64,000 nt of DNA from JAPYTK01 sp964401935. GTDB lineage: Bacteria > Myxococcota_A > Polyangia > Polyangiales > Polyangiaceae. Below the pieces are notes generated by a model. That model was given only the letters and a program-made list of their open reading frames with translations. It had not been told where the DNA came from and searched no databases. This document shows positions 31,531-39,744 of this stretch, piece after piece. The position numbers and the translations under genes were made by a program. The first letter of the stretch is position 1. Each line of letters begins with the position of its first letter. The stretch covers positions 16,271 to 80,270 of the forward strand of contig CAYOAL010000027.1 of assembly GCA_964401935.1 (NCBI GenBank), in the 5' to 3' direction.

Positions 31531-32208
31531 GTGCAACCCTTCGGCGATCCTCACCACAACCCCTACCGACCGCCCGACGACCGCTTCCCCGGTCAGGGGG
31601 CGTCGGTGGGGTACGCGCAGACCACGGACCGCCCCAAGTGGTTCATGTTCGTGACGATCTGCACCATCGTGCTCGGCGCGATGGGGGTGCTCGCGGGGAT
31701 CTGGGCGCCGGTCAACCTGCTCATCTCCGACTCGATGCAGGACCTGTGGTCCACACCGGGAGCGCCGGCCGAGATGCGCGAGCTCCAGGCAGAGATCCTC
31801 GCCGCGTCGATGCCGGAGGTCATGGCCGTGCTCGGCCTCGCCAACCTCGCGACGGGGGCCTGGGCGCTCTACGCCGCCATCCAGCTCTTGCGCCTCACGC
31901 CGGCCGCGCGCCAGCCCTTCCGCAAGGCGCTCTTGGCGCTCGGCCTCTACGAGGTGCTCGCGTTGGTCCTCACCGCGGTGGTCCAGGTGCGGGTCTTCGG
32001 CGCGATGAACAAGCTCACGAGCAAGCTCATGCAGGGCGGGCCCGCGCCTCCGCCCGAGGCCGAGCGCATGATGGAGGCGGTGATGGGCACCGCGATGATC
32101 GTGTCCGCGATCTTCGCCGTCCTCTGGGGCGGCTCCAAGATCGCCTTCGCCTTCCTGTCGCGGAGCTACGCCAACAAGCCCGACGTCGTCGCCTACGCCG
32201 GCGATTAG
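31531..32208 (+). CDS. Four-helix membrane protein of unknown function
   Basis: About 225 residues from a GTG 35 bases after the preceding gene. The N-terminus is polar and Pro/His-rich (DPHHNPYRPPDDRFPGQG), typical of a cytoplasmic extension. Four hydrophobic segments follow: WFMFVTICTIVLGAMGVLAG, a helix near VMAVLGLANLATGAWAL, LLALGLYEVLALVLTAVVQV and TAMIVSAIFAVLWGGSKIAF. The loop between helices 3 and 4 is Met- and Pro-rich. No known motif is seen. Similar small proteins often follow envelope genes in this group. Function unknown. Confidence 0.65.
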   Translation: MQPFGDPHHNPYRPPDDRFPGQGASVGYAQTTDRPKWFMFVTICTIVLGAMGVLAGIWAPVNLLISDSMQDLWSTPGAPAEMRELQAEILAASMPEVMAVLGLANLATGAWALYAAIQLLRLTPAARQPFRKALLALGLYEVLALVLTAVVQVRVFGAMNKLTSKLMQGGPAPPPEAERMMEAVMGTAMIVSAIFAVLWGGSKIAFAFLSRSYANKPDVVAYAGD

Positions 32209-32403
32209 GGCGCGCGCAAGGCGACGAGGCGCGCGCGGGGCCCGACGCTCGCCGACCCGCGCCCTCCGAACCATGACAAGCGGATCGCGGGCGGAGCGCC
32301 CTGCCGTGCTCGGCAGCAGCGACGACGCGTTGGGTTTCCAACACTTGAGAGTGGCACGTTGCTTGTTTATGACGTCTCCACATCCCGCACGACCGGAGGA
32401 CTC

Positions 32404-33960
32404 ATGCACCGTACCCCCCTCATGGCGCGCCGCGCGCTCCTGCACCCGCTCTGGCTCGTCAGCCTCGCTCTGCTCGTCGTCAACGACCACGTCCTCAAAG
32501 GCGCGGGCCTCGTGCCCGCCGCGGTCACCGGCAAGCTGAGCGACGTCGTCGGGATGATCGTGGCCCCCGCCGTCCTCGCCGCGCTCCTCGGCGTGACCTC
32601 GCGCCGCGGCTGGGCCAGCGCCCACGTCGCGGTCGCGGTGGTGTTCGCCGCCATCAACCTGTCCCCCGCCTGCGCGCGTGCGTTCGAGCAGCTCACCGCC
32701 CTCACCCCGCTGCCCTGGGCCATCACCGTCGATCCCAGCGACTTGGTCGTGCTCCCCTTCCTCCTGGTGTCCTTCGTCGTCCTCGGCCGCGCGATGGCCG
32801 CCGACGAGCGCGCGCTCCGCACCCGCGCCCGCAACGTTCTGCAAGGCGCGGCCCTCACCGCCGGCGCCATCGCCTGCATGGGCACGAGCCCCCCCACCTG
32901 CGACGAGCCGGAGTGCCGGCCCCAACAGCTCCCGCCCACCGAGGACGCGGCCCTCACCATCGGCAACGACACCCCACAGCAGCGCCTCATCCGCGTCCGT
33001 CCGCTGAAGCCCTCCATCATCGCAAACTGCGCGGTGCTGATGGCGGATCCGACGGCCGCGCTCGCCCGCGACATGTTCCTCCCCGCCGAGGCGTGGCTGC
33101 TCGAGCCGGGTCGCGCGCTTCCCCTCGTGCCGCGCACCCAGAACGGCTGTGAGGCGTTCCTCGTCGACGCGCAGGGCCTGCCCATGACCCTCGTGGCCTG
33201 GAACACCGCCGAGTATCCGGTGGCGGTGCTCCCCACCGCGACCGCCGACGCCGCCAACGTCCCCGGGCGCATGATCATGATGCGGCCTGGTGCGACAACG
33301 CTCGAGCTCGACGCCCACCCCGCGGTGTTCGACGCCCCCGCGGACGAGCCTCCCCACCCGGAGCCGGCGTGCAGCGTGCCCGACGAGACGGTAGGCATCG
33401 CCTGGTCGGACCCCCCCGTGGGCCCGAACGTCATCGAGAGCATCGCGAGCGCGCCCGACGGCTGCCATCAGATCGAGCTCGCCACCGAGAGCTTCTTCGT
33501 GTGCCTGCCGCTCGCCGCGCTGCCCTTCGCCGCCGGGGAGAGCCTCGCGATCCACCCCACGAGCGTCACCGGCACCGACGACTTCGGCGCCGCCACCTCG
33601 TTCGGCATCGAGCTCGTGGGCGAGACCCACACCATCGTCGCGGTGGGGGGCCGCGCGCTCCTGCCCCCGAGCCTCGATCCGGAGCAGAGCTGGAGCGTGA
33701 GCCACGAGACCCAGGACGGCTGCGCGCCGCACCACGACGCCTGCGGCAACCTGGTCACGCCGCTGACGGTGACCTTCCTCGGCGACGGCGGCGCCGCCCG
33801 CTTGAAGGCGGGGCAGAGCCACGAGTCCCCAGACGGCAGCGTGCTCCACCTCGTGCGCGCCCAGAGCATGCCCATCCGCGACACCACCTGCGACACCGCG
33901 GCGAGCGGTGAAGACACCTACTTCGAGTCGGTGCTGGTGGCGCCGATCGTCATCGAGTGA
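32404..33960 (+). CDS. Membrane-anchored protein with large extracytoplasmic domain, unknown function
   Basis: A 518-residue protein. The ATG at 32404 has GGAGG close upstream. The first 170 residues contain about five hydrophobic segments, with GKLSDVVGMIVAPAVLAALL and ADERALRTRARNVLQG in between. From about residue 170 (after TAGAIACMG) the protein is soluble, with several Cys (CDEPECRP, NGCEAF, DGCHQIE, DGCAPHHDACG) that suggest disulfides, so this part is outside the cytoplasm. No domain is recognised. It lies 49 bases upstream of a vWA lipoprotein gene on the same strand. Confidence 0.65.
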   Translation: MHRTPLMARRALLHPLWLVSLALLVVNDHVLKGAGLVPAAVTGKLSDVVGMIVAPAVLAALLGVTSRRGWASAHVAVAVVFAAINLSPACARAFEQLTALTPLPWAITVDPSDLVVLPFLLVSFVVLGRAMAADERALRTRARNVLQGAALTAGAIACMGTSPPTCDEPECRPQQLPPTEDAALTIGNDTPQQRLIRVRPLKPSIIANCAVLMADPTAALARDMFLPAEAWLLEPGRALPLVPRTQNGCEAFLVDAQGLPMTLVAWNTAEYPVAVLPTATADAANVPGRMIMMRPGATTLELDAHPAVFDAPADEPPHPEPACSVPDETVGIAWSDPPVGPNVIESIASAPDGCHQIELATESFFVCLPLAALPFAAGESLAIHPTSVTGTDDFGAATSFGIELVGETHTIVAVGGRALLPPSLDPEQSWSVSHETQDGCAPHHDACGNLVTPLTVTFLGDGGAARLKAGQSHESPDGSVLHLVRAQSMPIRDTTCDTAASGEDTYFESVLVAPIVIE

Positions 33961-34009
33961 GCCTCCCGTTCACGAGCGAACACCCGCCCGAGCCATCCCG
34001 GAGAACACG

Positions 34010-35563
34010 ATGAACACGAGAATCGACACGCTGGCCCTCCTCCTCGGTGCCACCCTCGCCATCAGTGGCTGCAGCGACGCCGGCGAGGCCGGGCTCGGCA
34101 CCGTCAACGCGCCCCCTGGCGCCACCGGCGTCACCCAAGGGGGCACGCAAGACTTCGGCCTGTTTCGCCAGATCCTCGAGGATGGCGGCATCCCCGGCCC
34201 CGACACCCTCAGCGACGTGGGCTTCTTCGCCGAGCACAAGCTCGACTATCCCACGCCGAGCTGCGGCGACGACCTCTGTCTCCACGGCATGGTCGGGGCG
34301 ATGGGCAACATGATCAATGGGGCGAGCTGCACACTGATCCAAATTGGCATGAATACTCCCATCGACGTGGCGGAGCTCCAGCGCCCCCCGATGCACCTCA
34401 CGATCGCGGTGGACGTGAGCGGCTCGATGCAAGGGGAGCCCATTCAATATCTTCGCGCCGGGCTGATCGAGATGGCGAGCGAGCTCGATCCGAGCGACCA
34501 CGTCTCCCTCGTCAAGTACTCCACCCACGCCGAGGTCGTCCTCGAGCACGTGCCGGCCACCGACACCGCCACGCTCGTGAGCGCGTTCCAGGCCCTCCAG
34601 GCGAGCGGCTCGACCAACCTCTACGATGGCCTCTTCACCGCCTTCCAGCTCGCGTCGGCGCACCAGAGCCCCCTCACCCAGAACCGGGTCATCTTCCTCT
34701 CCGACGGCGTCGCCACCGCGGGCTTGCAGAGCCCAGGCAAGCTCCGGTCGCTCGCGGAGAGCTACTCCAGAGAGGGCATCGCCCTCAGCAGCATCGGGGT
34801 GGGCACCGAGTTCGATCTCGACGTGATGCAACAGCTCGGCGAGGTGGGCGCGGGCAACTTCTACTTCCTGGAAGACCCGGCGGCGGTGGTCGAGGTGTTC
34901 ACCGACGAGGTGAAGACCTTCCTCCACCCCATCGCCCTCGACGCGCGGCTCGAGGTGTCGGTCGCCTCCGCCTACCAGCTGCGCGCCGCCTACGGCACGA
35001 CCGGCTGGCAGAGCTACGGCGCCGGCGGCGCGGTGCGGATCCCGAGCCTCTTCGTAGCCGGTCGCACCTCCTCGGAGGAGCCCATCGAGAGCGGTCGCCG
35101 CGGGGGCGGGGGGGGCATCCTCCTCGAGCTCGTGCCGAGGAGCGACCTCGGAAACGACGAGCCGCTCGATGTCGGCGCGATTTCGCTCACCTTCACCGAT
35201 CCGGGCTCGGGTGAGACGCGCCAGCAGAGCGTGGACATCGCCACCCCCCACCAGCCCGGCGAGGCCCCCACCAAGGGTTGGTTCAGCGACAAGACGGTGG
35301 AGAAGGGCTTCGTGATGCTCAACCTGTACGCTGGCTTCAAGCTCGCCGCCGGCCTCGCCCGCGACTCGGATCCGCGCACGGCGCGCCGCACGCTCGAGGC
35401 GCTCCGGCCAAACGTCGCCTCGTGGCTCGAGACCTTCCCCGATCCCGACATCGCGGACGACCTGCGCTACGTGGACATGTTCATCGCCAACCTGGGCCCC
35501 GTGATCGACGCCACCGAGGTGTACGAACCCGCCGATCCACCCAACCCCTGGCCCGCCGACTGA
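34010..35563 (+). CDS. vWA lipoprotein of the YfbK / inter-alpha-trypsin type
   Basis: A 517-residue lipoprotein; the ATG at 34010 has GGAG upstream and gives a signal peptide ending in LAISGC. Unlike the other vWA proteins here, the domain lies centrally: MHLTIAVDVSGSMQGEPIQ (MIDAS), DHVSLVKYST, NRVIFLSDGVATAG and LSSIGVGTEFDLDVMQQLGE. The order and sequence resemble YfbK-like proteins. The C-terminal half is a beta-rich domain (LDARLEVSVASAYQLRAAYG, GGGILLELVPRSDL) ending with helices (FVMLNLYAGFKLAAGLAR) and a Pro-rich tail. The GWYYDD module of the other vWA lipoproteins is absent, so it is a separate subfamily. Its stop codon is 12 bases before the next gene. Confidence 0.85.
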   Translation: MNTRIDTLALLLGATLAISGCSDAGEAGLGTVNAPPGATGVTQGGTQDFGLFRQILEDGGIPGPDTLSDVGFFAEHKLDYPTPSCGDDLCLHGMVGAMGNMINGASCTLIQIGMNTPIDVAELQRPPMHLTIAVDVSGSMQGEPIQYLRAGLIEMASELDPSDHVSLVKYSTHAEVVLEHVPATDTATLVSAFQALQASGSTNLYDGLFTAFQLASAHQSPLTQNRVIFLSDGVATAGLQSPGKLRSLAESYSREGIALSSIGVGTEFDLDVMQQLGEVGAGNFYFLEDPAAVVEVFTDEVKTFLHPIALDARLEVSVASAYQLRAAYGTTGWQSYGAGGAVRIPSLFVAGRTSSEEPIESGRRGGGGGILLELVPRSDLGNDEPLDVGAISLTFTDPGSGETRQQSVDIATPHQPGEAPTKGWFSDKTVEKGFVMLNLYAGFKLAAGLARDSDPRTARRTLEALRPNVASWLETFPDPDIADDLRYVDMFIANLGPVIDATEVYEPADPPNPWPAD

Positions 35564-35575
35564 ACCGCACCTACA

Positions 35576-37306
35576 ATGGGGCCTCCTCAGGAGGCAGATC
35601 TGGCCGACTCGGCAACCAACCAAGAGAGCAGCGTCCCCCCCGACGCGGATCCCGAAGGGCTCGAGCCCGAGGCGCTCGAGCCCGAGGCGCTCGAGTCGAT
35701 CACGGACGACGAGGACGATCCATCGGGCGAGGCCTACGACGGCACGACCACCGTCGACCGCTCTCTCGACGGGGAGGCCGCCGACGCAGCCGGCTCCACC
35801 TCGGCGCGGGCGTCCAACCCGTCGCTCTCGTCGAGCCCGGCGCTCTCGTCGAGCCCGGCGCTCTCGTCGAGCCCGGCGCTCTCGTCGAGCTCGTCGAGCC
35901 CGGCGCTGTCGTCGAGCTCGGCGCACGTGTCGAGCCCGGCGCTCTCATCGGACGCGGTGCTCGCGCCCAGCCCGGCGTCGGCGCCGGCGCCATCGAGCGG
36001 TGGCTCGCTCGCCAGCTTCGATCCCGCCGAGGGTGGCGGGACGCTCGACGGCGAGACCTCCCTCGCGGAGCTCGACGCGACCGCGCCGGACAGCGAGCTC
36101 GAGCCTCCCTCCACGAGCGCGCCGGCGTCGAGCGCGCCCCCCATCTCGGGCGCTCGCGAGCCCTCGGCGCTCAAGACCACGCTGGCCAAGGGGCCCCCAC
36201 GGCCCACGGCGACCACCAAGGCGCCTCGCCCGCGCAACGACCGACCGGCTCCCAGTGAGGATCCCCTCCGCGGCTCCCACGACGAGGCGGACACGGCGCG
36301 GGTGGCGGCCAAGAAGACCGCCAAGCTCGACAAGCCGCGCCGCGAGACGGACACCGCGGTCAAGTCGCCCAGGGTGCTCGCGCCGGGGGGCCGGCCCGAA
36401 GCCAAGGGCCCGCGGATCCCGGCCACGACGGTCACCACCGCCGAGGCAGGGGCAGCGATGGGGGACGTCGCCCCCTTCGACCCCGACGCGCCCCCACTCC
36501 CCGAGGACCTGCCCGACGACCTCCCCGACAAGACCGCAGCCCTGCCGTCGCTCGCGGACACCACCGCGACCAACGCCGCCTTCGAGAGTGACGACGGCGC
36601 CAAGGCGGTGCTCTCCACCTCCCCCCCGTTGCGCGCCGGCGTCGCGCCGCCGCGGCGCTTCATCTCGCCTCACGGCGCCACCGCCGACGCGCTTCACGAA
36701 GAGGACGAGGACGGACCCACGATGGTGGCCCCGATCCCCGAGGTGACGAGCGGTCGGCCGCCCCGACCTGGCCCCCCGCCCCACGACGACGAGGCGACCC
36801 AGGTGCACCCCGGTCGCCTCCCGCTGCAGCCCATCACCGAGCCGCCACCGCCGATGTCGGTCCCGCCGGTGTCGGTGCCCCCGCTCTCGACGCCCTCCCT
36901 GTCGACGCCAGCGCTGCGCGACCCGATCCCCACCGCCCCGCCCCCCGTCGTGGCGGCCGCGCCGCCTCGGAGCTCGGCGGTGCAAGCGGCGCTCGACGCC
37001 GCCGCGATGATGTCGGTGGAGGCGAGGTTGCTCGACGAGCGCAAAGCACGCCTCTACGACACCGTGGCCGCCTGCGCGCTCGGCGTTGGCATGATGACCG
37101 CCACGCTCGCGAGCTACCTCGCGGCTGGCGTAGCGGAGAAGACCGCGAGCTACCTCGGCGTGGGCACGCTCACGGCGATCGCGATGTTCCTCGTGGGCAT
37201 GAGCCCCCTCCAGAGCCGGAACGAGGCCAAGATGTCGTTCCTCGCGCTCGGCGGCATCATGCTCGGGGTCACGCTGCTCCGCCTCTTGTCGATCGCCCTC
37301 GGCTGA
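35576..37306 (+). CDS. Long disordered protein with C-terminal membrane helices
   Basis: A 576-residue protein starting 12 bases after a vWA lipoprotein gene. Residues 1-470 are low in complexity: acidic at the start (PEGLEPEALEPEALES), then a Ser-Pro-Ala-Leu repeat encoded by an 18-bp tandem repeat, then Pro/Ala/Thr-rich blocks with scattered KTTLAKGPPRPTATTKAP-like basic patches. The last about 85 residues contain three hydrophobic helices (DTVAACALGVGMMTATLASY, LGVGTLTAIAMFLVGMS, FLALGGIMLGVTLLRLL). The long part is probably cytoplasmic and could bind partners or be phosphorylated by the nearby kinase. No family recognised; the start codon lacks a good ribosome-binding site. Confidence 0.6.
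   Translation: MGPPQEADLADSATNQESSVPPDADPEGLEPEALEPEALESITDDEDDPSGEAYDGTTTVDRSLDGEAADAAGSTSARASNPSLSSSPALSSSPALSSSPALSSSSSSPALSSSSAHVSSPALSSDAVLAPSPASAPAPSSGGSLASFDPAEGGGTLDGETSLAELDATAPDSELEPPSTSAPASSAPPISGAREPSALKTTLAKGPPRPTATTKAPRPRNDRPAPSEDPLRGSHDEADTARVAAKKTAKLDKPRRETDTAVKSPRVLAPGGRPEAKGPRIPATTVTTAEAGAAMGDVAPFDPDAPPLPEDLPDDLPDKTAALPSLADTTATNAAFESDDGAKAVLSTSPPLRAGVAPPRRFISPHGATADALHEEDEDGPTMVAPIPEVTSGRPPRPGPPPHDDEATQVHPGRLPLQPITEPPPPMSVPPVSVPPLSTPSLSTPALRDPIPTAPPPVVAAAPPRSSAVQAALDAAAMMSVEARLLDERKARLYDTVAACALGVGMMTATLASYLAAGVAEKTASYLGVGTLTAIAMFLVGMSPLQSRNEAKMSFLALGGIMLGVTLLRLLSIALG
35825..35896. repeat. 18-bp in-frame tandem repeat
   Basis: CTCTCGTCGAGCCCGGCG is repeated three times exactly from 35825 with degenerate continuation to about 35950. 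It encodes six-residue LSSSPA repeats in the disordered protein and is a likely site for length variation. Confidence 0.9.
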
Positions 37307-37389
37307 GGTTGCTCGCGCCTCGGCGATCAGGAGGTTGCCAGAGCGGGCCCGGGAGCGGGGGTCCCACCGGGACGCTGGCCTCCTCTCGC

Positions 37390-38760
37390 CTAACGCGTCA
37401 GCACCACGACGAGGAGCGCGAGCACCGTCACCACCACCCCGAGCACGAGCAGCTTGCGGAGGCGGGCGGCGCCGCGGTCCTCGCGATGGAGCGGGGCGGC
37501 CGCCTCGGGCACGGGCGCGTCTTGCAGCAGCGCGAAGGGATAGGGCAAGAGGCGCTCGGACGGCTGGCTCTCCGCCGGTGGGGACGGAGCGGCCGGGCGC
37601 GCGCCGGGGCGGGACAACGGGGGACCGAGCAGCGACTCCTCGTCATCGTCGGGCCCCGCCGCCGGGGTCGGCGGAGGCGGCCGCTCGGTGTCGCCGAGGG
37701 CGTCCCCATCCCGGGCCGCGTCCCGTAGGCGAGCCCGCGCGCCGCGCTCGTCGGCCACCCCCGGAGGGAGCTCGAGCACGAGCCGCTTGAGCGACTGGCC
37801 GAGCTCGCGCGCGGTACGAAACCGCTCTTGTGGCTCCATCGCCAGCGCCTTGGCCACCCACGCGTCCACCTCCGGCGGGAGGTGAGGCGCGCGCTCGCTC
37901 GGCTTGGGGAAGGTGCCGGTGGTGATGTTGGCGAACAAGCCCGCGAGCGTCTCCCCGTCGAAGGGCAGCTTGCGGGTGAGCGCGTGATACACCACCACCC
38001 CGAGCGCCCAGAGATCGGTGCGCGCGTCCACCTTCTTGGGCGTGAGGAGCTGCTCGGGGCTCATGAAGTGCGGTGTGCCGAGGAGGGTACCCGTCCGCGT
38101 CACCGACGAGATCGCGTTCACCTCGAGCTCTTTGGCGATCCCGAAATCGATGAGCTTGGCTGCGAGCCGACCGTCGCGCCCGAACAGGAAGATGTTCTGG
38201 GGCTTCACGTCGCGGTGGATGATGCCGCGCCCGTGGGCCGCGGCGAGCGCGTCCGCCACCTGCTCCACGATGGCCGCGACCTCGGTGAGGCTGAGCGGGC
38301 CGTGTCGCTTCACCAGACGCCACAACGTCACCCCGTCGAGGAGCTCCATCACGATGTAGGGGGTGCCGTTGGCGGTGGTGCCGTGCTCGTAGATCGACAC
38401 GATGTGGGGATTGGCCAGCCGACTCAGCGCGGCCGCCTCGAGGTCGAGTCGCTCCACGAGGCTCGGCTGCTTCTCGAGCACCGCGAGAGACACGAGCTTC
38501 ACCGCCACCCGCGTCCCCAGCCGCGCGTGGTCGGCCACCCACACGCTCCCCATCCCACCGTCGGCCACGAGCTCGACGAGCGTGACCCCGGTGGTGACCT
38601 CCATCCCCGGCTCCCAGCCTCCGGCCTGCGCCGCCTTTTGTCCCCGGGGAACGGTCGTGCCGCCCATCGACTCGACGGTCTCGGCCAGATCGGGGGTGAG
38701 GAGCGACGTCGTCTCCGTTTCGCTCGTGCCGCCGAGCTTCTGGAGCAGGCGCTCCGACAT
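37390..38760 (-). CDS. Membrane-anchored Ser/Thr protein kinase (PknB-like)
   Basis: A 456-residue kinase. The domain (about residues 57-320) has LVADGGMGSVWVAD (glycine loop), VAVKLVSL (Lys), GIIHRDVKPQNIFLF (catalytic loop with HRD), LIDFGIAKEL (DFG) and TPHFMSPEQLL; every catalytic residue is present. The N-terminal 55 residues are polar and Thr/Ser-rich, a possible autophosphorylation region. After the kinase comes a Pro/Ala-rich linker and a single C-terminal helix (LLVLGVVVTVLALLVVVL), so the enzyme is held to the membrane with little or no outside sensor. It is convergent with the disordered membrane protein gene and divergent from the zinc-ribbon Sel1 gene. Confidence 0.9.
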   Translation of the reverse strand: MSERLLQKLGGTSETETTSLLTPDLAETVESMGGTTVPRGQKAAQAGGWEPGMEVTTGVTLVELVADGGMGSVWVADHARLGTRVAVKLVSLAVLEKQPSLVERLDLEAAALSRLANPHIVSIYEHGTTANGTPYIVMELLDGVTLWRLVKRHGPLSLTEVAAIVEQVADALAAAHGRGIIHRDVKPQNIFLFGRDGRLAAKLIDFGIAKELEVNAISSVTRTGTLLGTPHFMSPEQLLTPKKVDARTDLWALGVVVYHALTRKLPFDGETLAGLFANITTGTFPKPSERAPHLPPEVDAWVAKALAMEPQERFRTARELGQSLKRLVLELPPGVADERGARARLRDAARDGDALGDTERPPPPTPAAGPDDDEESLLGPPLSRPGARPAAPSPPAESQPSERLLPYPFALLQDAPVPEAAAPLHREDRGAARLRKLLVLGVVVTVLALLVVVLTR

Positions 38761-38814
38761 CGCGCCATCCTACCGTGGATTGAAGACGGAGGAATCCTTC
38801 GGCAACATCGATCC

Positions 38815-39744
38815 ATGGCTCATCTGGTGGCTGCCACCTGTCCCAACTGCGGCGCCGCGCTCAAAGTCGACCCCGACCGCGACCAGGTGGACTGCGGTTT
38901 CTGTGGGACCACGTCGTTCGTCCAGCAGAAGCCGCTCTGGGGAACGCCGCCCCCGCTCCCCCCGTCGGCGCAGCCCGGCTTCGGCGCGGCGGTGCCGGTC
39001 GGTCCCGTGGTGCAGGTGCGCACCGCGAAGACGGCGGCCATCATCGTGCTCGCGGTGGCCTTCGGCTTGCCGCTCCTGTGCATCGTGCCCGCGGCGCTGC
39101 TCGTCTTCACCAGCGACAAGCCCGCCTCGCGGCCGCCTCCGCCCCCGCCCCCCACCACCTTCGAGGAGGCCTGCGCCCGCGGCGACGGCCGCCAGTGCTA
39201 CCAGGCGGGCTACGCCTTCGAGCACGGCCAGGGTCGCCCCAAGGACGCGGAGCGGGCCGTGGAGCTCTACCGCAAGGCCTGCGACCGCGAATATCCCGAG
39301 GGCTGCGCGAACCTCGGCTGGGCCTACGACCAGGGCAACGGGGTGGAGCGCGACTACGAGGAGGCCAACCGCCTGCACGAGAAGGCATGCAAGCTCAAGA
39401 GCTCGACGGGCTGCAACAACCTCGGGTGGGCCTACCAGCGAGGCGCGGGGGTGAAGGCCGACATGCAGCGCGCGGTGAAGCTCTACGAGGAGGCGTGCGA
39501 CATGGGGAGCGCGCTCGCGTGCACCAACGCGGCCCTCACCGCGGCCGACAACCCGCGCCTCAGAGACGACCCCAAGCGCGTGACCGACCTGTTCGAGCTC
39601 GCCTGCAACCGCGGCCACGGCGACGGCTGCAACAACCTCGCCGACCGCTTCGCGACCGGCGATGGGGTGGCACGGGATGCAGCCGCGGCCGAGGCGCTGT
39701 ACAAGAAGGCGTGCTCTCTCGGCGTCACCACCGCTTGCCGCTGA
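38815..39744 (+). CDS. Zinc-ribbon, membrane and Sel1-repeat protein
   Basis: About 309 residues from the ATG at 38815. The N-terminus is a zinc ribbon (Cys9, Cys12, Cys27 and Cys30 in TCPNCG and DCGFCG). A Pro-rich linker leads to one transmembrane helix (AAIIVLAVAFGLPLLCIVP), then five Sel1-type repeats with paired Cys (CYQAGYAFEHGQG, CANLGWAYDQGNG, CNNLGWAYQRGAG). Sel1 repeats form alpha-solenoids that bind proteins. The repeats lie after the helix, so they face the periplasm if the ribbon is cytoplasmic. The TTG start of the next Sel1 gene overlaps its 3' end by ten bases. Confidence 0.85.
   Translation: MAHLVAATCPNCGAALKVDPDRDQVDCGFCGTTSFVQQKPLWGTPPPLPPSAQPGFGAAVPVGPVVQVRTAKTAAIIVLAVAFGLPLLCIVPAALLVFTSDKPASRPPPPPPPTTFEEACARGDGRQCYQAGYAFEHGQGRPKDAERAVELYRKACDREYPEGCANLGWAYDQGNGVERDYEEANRLHEKACKLKSSTGCNNLGWAYQRGAGVKADMQRAVKLYEEACDMGSALACTNAALTAADNPRLRDDPKRVTDLFELACNRGHGDGCNNLADRFATGDGVARDAAAAEALYKKACSLGVTTACR

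Noticed and set aside
37306..37390. Terminator between the convergent kinase and disordered-protein genes
   Set aside because: There is GC-rich self-complementarity but no single clear stem and no T-run, so no call is made.
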